Of a stretch of 64,000 nucleotides of DNA, positions 60,664 through 64,000 are shown piece after piece. The number at the start of each line of letters is the position of its first letter. Positions within the stretch are counted from its first letter, which is position 1. The notes under the pieces are model-generated. The model saw only the letters and a program-made list of their open reading frames with translations, was not told where the DNA came from and ran no database searches. Origin of the DNA: Thermohalobaculum sp039513195. GTDB taxonomy: Bacteria > Pseudomonadota > Alphaproteobacteria > Rhodobacterales > Rhodobacteraceae. The translations under genes were made by a program, and so were the position numbers. The stretch lies in assembly GCA_039513195.1 (NCBI GenBank), contig JBCCRM010000003.1:1-64000 (forward strand). The letters are read 5' to 3'.

Positions 60664-61785
60664 ATGGCTGAGGTAACGCTCCAGGGGCTCGGCAAGGTTT
60701 ATCGCGGGGGCACCCGGGCGGTCGAGGCGGTCGATCTCCATGTCGCGGACGGCGAGTTCATCGTGGTGGTCGGCCCATCTGGCTGCGGAAAGTCGACTCT
60801 GTTGCGGATGATTGCGGGGCTCGAGACGATCACCGAGGGCACGCTCCTGATCGACGGTCGCGCGGTCAACCGCCTGGAACCGGCCGAACGCGACATCGCG
60901 ATGGTGTTCCAGAACTACGCGCTCTACCCGCACATGACGGTGTTCAACAACATGGCCTACGGGCTGAGAAATCGGGGGGAGCGGCGCCGGGTCATCGACA
61001 GTAAAGTGCACGACGCGGCAGAGGTTCTGGGCCTTTCGGAGCTTTTGCAGCGCAAACCGAGCCAGCTTTCCGGCGGCCAGCGTCAGAGGGTCGCAATGGG
61101 GCGCGCCATCGTGCGCGAGCCGAAGGTGTTCCTGTTCGACGAGCCGCTCTCGAACCTCGACGCGAAGCTCCGCGTGCAGATGCGCCTCGAGATCAAACGG
61201 CTGCAACGGCGGATCGGGACCACGTCGATCTATGTCACCCATGACCAGGTCGAGGCTATGACCCTCGCCGACCGGCTGGTTGCCATGCGCGGCGGGAAGG
61301 TCGAGCAGATCGGGGCACCGATGGAGCTCTACGAGACCCCGGCGAGCCAGTTCGTGGCGGGCTTTATTGGCACGCCGCCCATGAACATGCTGCCAGCTCG
61401 CGTCTCCGGCGGCGGGGCCTATTTCGGCGAGATCCGGTTGACCGACTGCCAGCAGGCGGAAGGCAGCAGCGTTACCGTCGGCATACGGCCAGAGCACATG
61501 ACCGTGGAGCCCCATGACCGCACGCCGATGCTCGGCCGGGCTGAGCTGATCGAGCGGCTTGGCGCCGAGACTTTGGTCCATGTCTCCCTGTCGCATCCCG
61601 GCGCGTCGGTCGAGGTGGTGGTGCGCTGCCCGGAGACCCAGGCGCCGGAGGAAGGATCGGCGGTTTCGCTCAACCTCCGCGCCAAGCGGATGGTGGTGTT
61701 CGATCCCGACGGACGGCGGGTTTCCGAGGTGGCGGAGGCCGGTTCGGCGGAAGAGCCAGGTGCCGCCGAACCGGGCGCCGCCTGA
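60664..61785 (+). CDS. ugpC: Glycerol-3-phosphate ABC transporter ATPase
   Basis: The 373-residue ATPase of the MalK/UgpC type has Walker A GPSGCGKST (about 37-45), Q-loop VFQNYALYPHMTV, signature LSGGQRQRVAMGRA, Walker B FLFDEPLSNLDA and H-loop YVTHDQVEAM. A C-terminal TOBE/OB regulatory domain with IGTPPMNMLPA and IRPEHM follows. The last 20 residues are Ala/Gly/Glu-rich and dispensable-looking. It starts immediately after ugpE and completes the ugpBAEC operon. Confidence 0.95.
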   Translation: MAEVTLQGLGKVYRGGTRAVEAVDLHVADGEFIVVVGPSGCGKSTLLRMIAGLETITEGTLLIDGRAVNRLEPAERDIAMVFQNYALYPHMTVFNNMAYGLRNRGERRRVIDSKVHDAAEVLGLSELLQRKPSQLSGGQRQRVAMGRAIVREPKVFLFDEPLSNLDAKLRVQMRLEIKRLQRRIGTTSIYVTHDQVEAMTLADRLVAMRGGKVEQIGAPMELYETPASQFVAGFIGTPPMNMLPARVSGGGAYFGEIRLTDCQQAEGSSVTVGIRPEHMTVEPHDRTPMLGRAELIERLGAETLVHVSLSHPGASVEVVVRCPETQAPEEGSAVSLNLRAKRMVVFDPDGRRVSEVAEAGSAEEPGAAEPGAA

Positions 61786-62032
61786 AACGGACCGGTGCCT
61801 TGGGCCAAAGCGCCCGCAGCCTCTCCACACTCGAAAACGACGCGACCGCGCCGCGAGCGCTCACACTGCCACGGGCCGGACCGGTGTCGCGGCGCCCCGG
61901 AGGCCGGCCGCCCCAAGGCCGGGGCCGCGCGAACCGCACGGACCCACCTCGTCCTTGCGTCGATTTGACAGCGCCGCCTGCCTCGGGCGAGGGTTTCGTA
62001 TCAAAGAGTAAGAGGGAACGCAGGGGGAGCGC

Positions 62033-63187
62033 ATGACGCCCTTCACCTTCCAGACCACGCCGCAGATTGTGGCGCGCCCCGGTGCGGTGGCGGAAATCGG
62101 CCCTGTGCTCGCCCGTCTCGGCGCGCGCCATGTGGCCCTGGTCACTGACGCCCAGGTGCGCGCTGCTGGGCTGACCGTGGCAGCGGAGGAAGGGATCGCT
62201 GCCGCCGGTCTCTCGGTGTCGGTTTGGGAGGATGTCGTCGCCGACCCGCCGGAGGAAAAGGTCCTTGCCGCGGTCTCCTGGGCGAAGGGTGCCGGCATCG
62301 ACGCCGTCGCGGCGGTCGGCGGCGGCTCGCCCATGGACACGGCAAAGCTGGTCGCCGTCCTCCTCAACTCTGACCAACGGCTCGCCGAGATGTACGGCGT
62401 CGGCCAGGTCCGCGGCACGCGCCTACCGTTGGCGCTGGCGCCGACCACCGCCGGCACCGGCTCCGAGGTCACGCCAATCTCCATCGTCACGACAGGCTCG
62501 GCCGAGAAGAAGGGCGTCGTCTCCCCGCAGCTCTTGCCCGACGCGGCCTTCCTCGACCCGAGCCTAACCACTGGCTTGCCCGCCGCAGTGACCGCGGCCA
62601 CCGGCATCGATGCCATGGTCCATGCGATCGAGGCCTACACCTCCAAGCATCGGAAGAACCCCGTTTCCGACTGCCTGGCACGGGAGGCCTTGGCCCGCCT
62701 GGGCGGCAATATCCGCCGCGCTTGCAGCCACCCACACGACCTCGATGCCCGGGGCGAGATGCTGCTCGGCTCGCTCCTCGCTGGGATGGCCTTCGCCAAT
62801 GCGCCGGTTGCCGCAGTCCACGCCCTCGCCTATCCGCTCGGCGGGCATTTTCATGTGCCCCACGGCCTTTCCAACGCGATGGTCTTACCTTTCGTCCTCG
62901 ATTTCAATCGCGAGGCGGCGCAGGGCCAGTATGCTGAGCTTGCGCCGATCCTGTTTCCGAACACCGCCGCCCTCGCCCCCGGTGCGCGGGTCGGCGCGAT
63001 GATCGAGGCGTTCCATGCCCTTGGGCCGGAACTTGGGATGCAGACCCGCCTCGCTGCTGTCGGCGTCAGCCACAACGCGCTCCCGATGCTTGCCGAGGAC
63101 GCCATGAAGCAACAGCGCCTGCTGGTCAACAATCCGCGCGAGATGACCTATGACGCGGCGCTCGCCATCTATCAGGCCGCGCTCTGA
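62033..63187 (+). CDS. Iron-containing (group III) alcohol dehydrogenase
   Basis: The 384-residue NAD(P)-dependent enzyme has the GGGSPMDTAK nucleotide-binding motif (about 97-106), APTTAGTGSEVTPISI (about 136-151) and the metal-binding segment HALAYPLGGHFHVPHGLSNA (about 263-282). A downstream histidine is normally part of the iron site. ATG 62033 has GGGGGAG 5 bases upstream. It follows ugpC after about 250 bases with no clear terminator, so a link to glycerol or propanediol metabolism is possible but not shown. Confidence 0.92.
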   Translation: MTPFTFQTTPQIVARPGAVAEIGPVLARLGARHVALVTDAQVRAAGLTVAAEEGIAAAGLSVSVWEDVVADPPEEKVLAAVSWAKGAGIDAVAAVGGGSPMDTAKLVAVLLNSDQRLAEMYGVGQVRGTRLPLALAPTTAGTGSEVTPISIVTTGSAEKKGVVSPQLLPDAAFLDPSLTTGLPAAVTAATGIDAMVHAIEAYTSKHRKNPVSDCLAREALARLGGNIRRACSHPHDLDARGEMLLGSLLAGMAFANAPVAAVHALAYPLGGHFHVPHGLSNAMVLPFVLDFNREAAQGQYAELAPILFPNTAALAPGARVGAMIEAFHALGPELGMQTRLAAVGVSHNALPMLAEDAMKQQRLLVNNPREMTYDAALAIYQAAL

Positions 63188-63207
63188 GACGTCTCCTGGC
63201 CTCCCGC

Positions 63208-64000
63208 ATGCTCCGGGCTATCGGCCTCGGCCTGCTTCTGGCGCTTCTGTTCGCGAGCCCTTGGGGCCAGCGGTTCGAGCGCGATTGGGGCCTTTCGTCC
63301 CTCTATGCTCTGCGTGGCGAGGTTGCGGCCCCGACCGAGGCGATGGTCATCGCGCTAGAGCAGAAATCCGTCAATTGGCTGCAATTCCACGCGCCCAATC
63401 TCGCCCGTGTCGCGCCCGGTCTCGCCGAATGTCTGACGCCGCGGACGAAAGCGCGCCTGGGGCGCCTACGCAATATCGGCGACATGCCCCGCGGCATCCA
63501 TGCCTGCCTGATCGATCTGTTGGCGAGCCGCGGCGCTCGCCTGATCGTCTTCGACATCCTCTTTCATATCGAGACCGAGGATGACGCCGTCCTGGCCGAG
63601 GCCATCGCCCGTGCCGGAAGCGTGATCCTGTTCGAGCGTATCCGCGTCGATGCCGAACAGGCGCTCCTCGCCGGCGGGCGGCCAATCGCTCAGCGGGTGC
63701 ATCCCCGCATGATTTTCACGGCGCCCGCCGCCGGCACGGCGTCCTTCCTGGTCGATGCGCCCATGGGCAATTTCGTTGACGGCTATGTGCCCCGCCTGCC
63801 GGAGTTCCCAGATCTGGCCGCCCTACCGGACGTTGCCGCGGCGCACTGGACGGGCTCGCCGGTGGCGGCCGAGGGACCTGAGGCGCGGCCGATTTGGCTC
63901 TATGGACCGCCGCGCACTATCCCGACCCGAACTCTGCGCGATGTCTTTGCCCGCAACACTGCGCAACCGCTGCCGGAGGATCTGAGCGGCACCGCCGTCT
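63208..64000 (+). CDS. CHASE2-domain protein, N-terminal part (cut by window edge)
   Basis: At least 264 residues are encoded, open to the right edge. An N-terminal membrane helix (LRAIGLGLLLALLFASPWG) is followed by an extracytoplasmic CHASE2-type sensor: the LYALRG start and VIALEQKSV. GIHACLIDLLASRGARLIVFDILFHIETEDDAVLAEAIARAGSVIL is the strongly conserved CHASE2 core, followed by GNFVDGYVPRLP and RTLRDVFA. CHASE2 sensors are usually fused to adenylate/guanylate cyclase, kinase or GGDEF modules through two or three further helices; that output lies outside the window. It begins 20 bases after the alcohol dehydrogenase stop. Confidence 0.8.
   Translation, partial: MLRAIGLGLLLALLFASPWGQRFERDWGLSSLYALRGEVAAPTEAMVIALEQKSVNWLQFHAPNLARVAPGLAECLTPRTKARLGRLRNIGDMPRGIHACLIDLLASRGARLIVFDILFHIETEDDAVLAEAIARAGSVILFERIRVDAEQALLAGGRPIAQRVHPRMIFTAPAAGTASFLVDAPMGNFVDGYVPRLPEFPDLAALPDVAAAHWTGSPVAAEGPEARPIWLYGPPRTIPTRTLRDVFARNTAQPLPEDLSGTAV

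Noticed and set aside
1..64000. tRNA, rRNA, riboswitch, CRISPR array or replication origin
   Set aside because: No cloverleaf with a CCA-type end, conserved rRNA segment, regularly spaced repeat array or DnaA-box cluster was seen on reading; a covariance-model scan was not possible.

Overview
The window is high-GC DNA from an alphaproteobacterium, most likely Rhodobacterales. Indicators are the carA-yqeY neighbourhood, the hisS-hisZ-hisG cluster with a short HisG that needs HisZ, a consensus CtrA box, several TRAP and Dpp-type transporters, twin-arginine secreted enzymes, and dense translational coupling through ATGA and GTGA overlaps. It is chromosomal in character. No rRNA, tRNA, CRISPR array or intact prophage was seen. 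The left edge cuts into an IS1182-like insertion sequence and the right edge cuts a CHASE2-domain gene.

Layout. 0-10.9 kb: a TAT-secreted metallo-beta-lactamase-fold enzyme; a membrane GT2 glycosyltransferase with an N-terminal MshEN-like domain and an upstream CtrA box; carA; yqeY; an FkbM methyltransferase; two overlapping membrane-protein genes (one HXXEE family); hisS-hisZ-hisG. 11.0-18.7 kb: a cytosolic hybrid histidine kinase, a TAT intradiol-dioxygenase-like protein paired with a ferric-reductase-like membrane protein, and a DmdA/GcvT-like protein. These are separated by gene-poor DNA holding IS3-family relics and fossil coding fragments. 18.7-27.0 kb: an RND efflux operon in which both the membrane-fusion gene and the upstream Sel1-repeat lipoprotein gene carry one in-frame nonsense codon, then an EF-hand protein, a small repeat protein, and an OmpR-type response regulator with its kinase. 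27.9-28.7 kb: an isolated alternative oxidase.

28.8-46.2 kb is the most striking block. A MarR regulator heads an apparent 11-gene minus-strand operon: MarR, creatininase-family amidohydrolase, ketopantoate-reductase-like protein, SDR, M20 amidohydrolase, M81 (MlrC-like) protein and a complete five-gene Dpp/Opp transporter. A second complete five-gene Dpp/Opp transporter runs in the opposite direction. The shared intergenic region holds two GTTC...GAAC palindromes. It looks like a self-contained uptake and degradation system for an unidentified amide, lactam or peptide-like compound.

46.2-64 kb: an IS5-family relic; a malonate locus (matB, matA, TRAP dctM-dctQ-dctP, and a divergent GntR/FCD regulator with a CTTGTATACAAG palindrome, followed by a BASS-like transporter); a divergent LysR and acyl-CoA-dehydrogenase-fold pair in which the enzyme lacks both usual catalytic glutamates and resembles 3-sulfinopropanoyl-CoA desulfinase; a ugpBAEC glycerol-3-phosphate-type ABC operon; an iron-containing alcohol dehydrogenase; and the CHASE2 gene. 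Overall the window suggests a free-living heterotroph that scavenges small organic acids, sulfur compounds, peptides or amides, and glycerophosphate.
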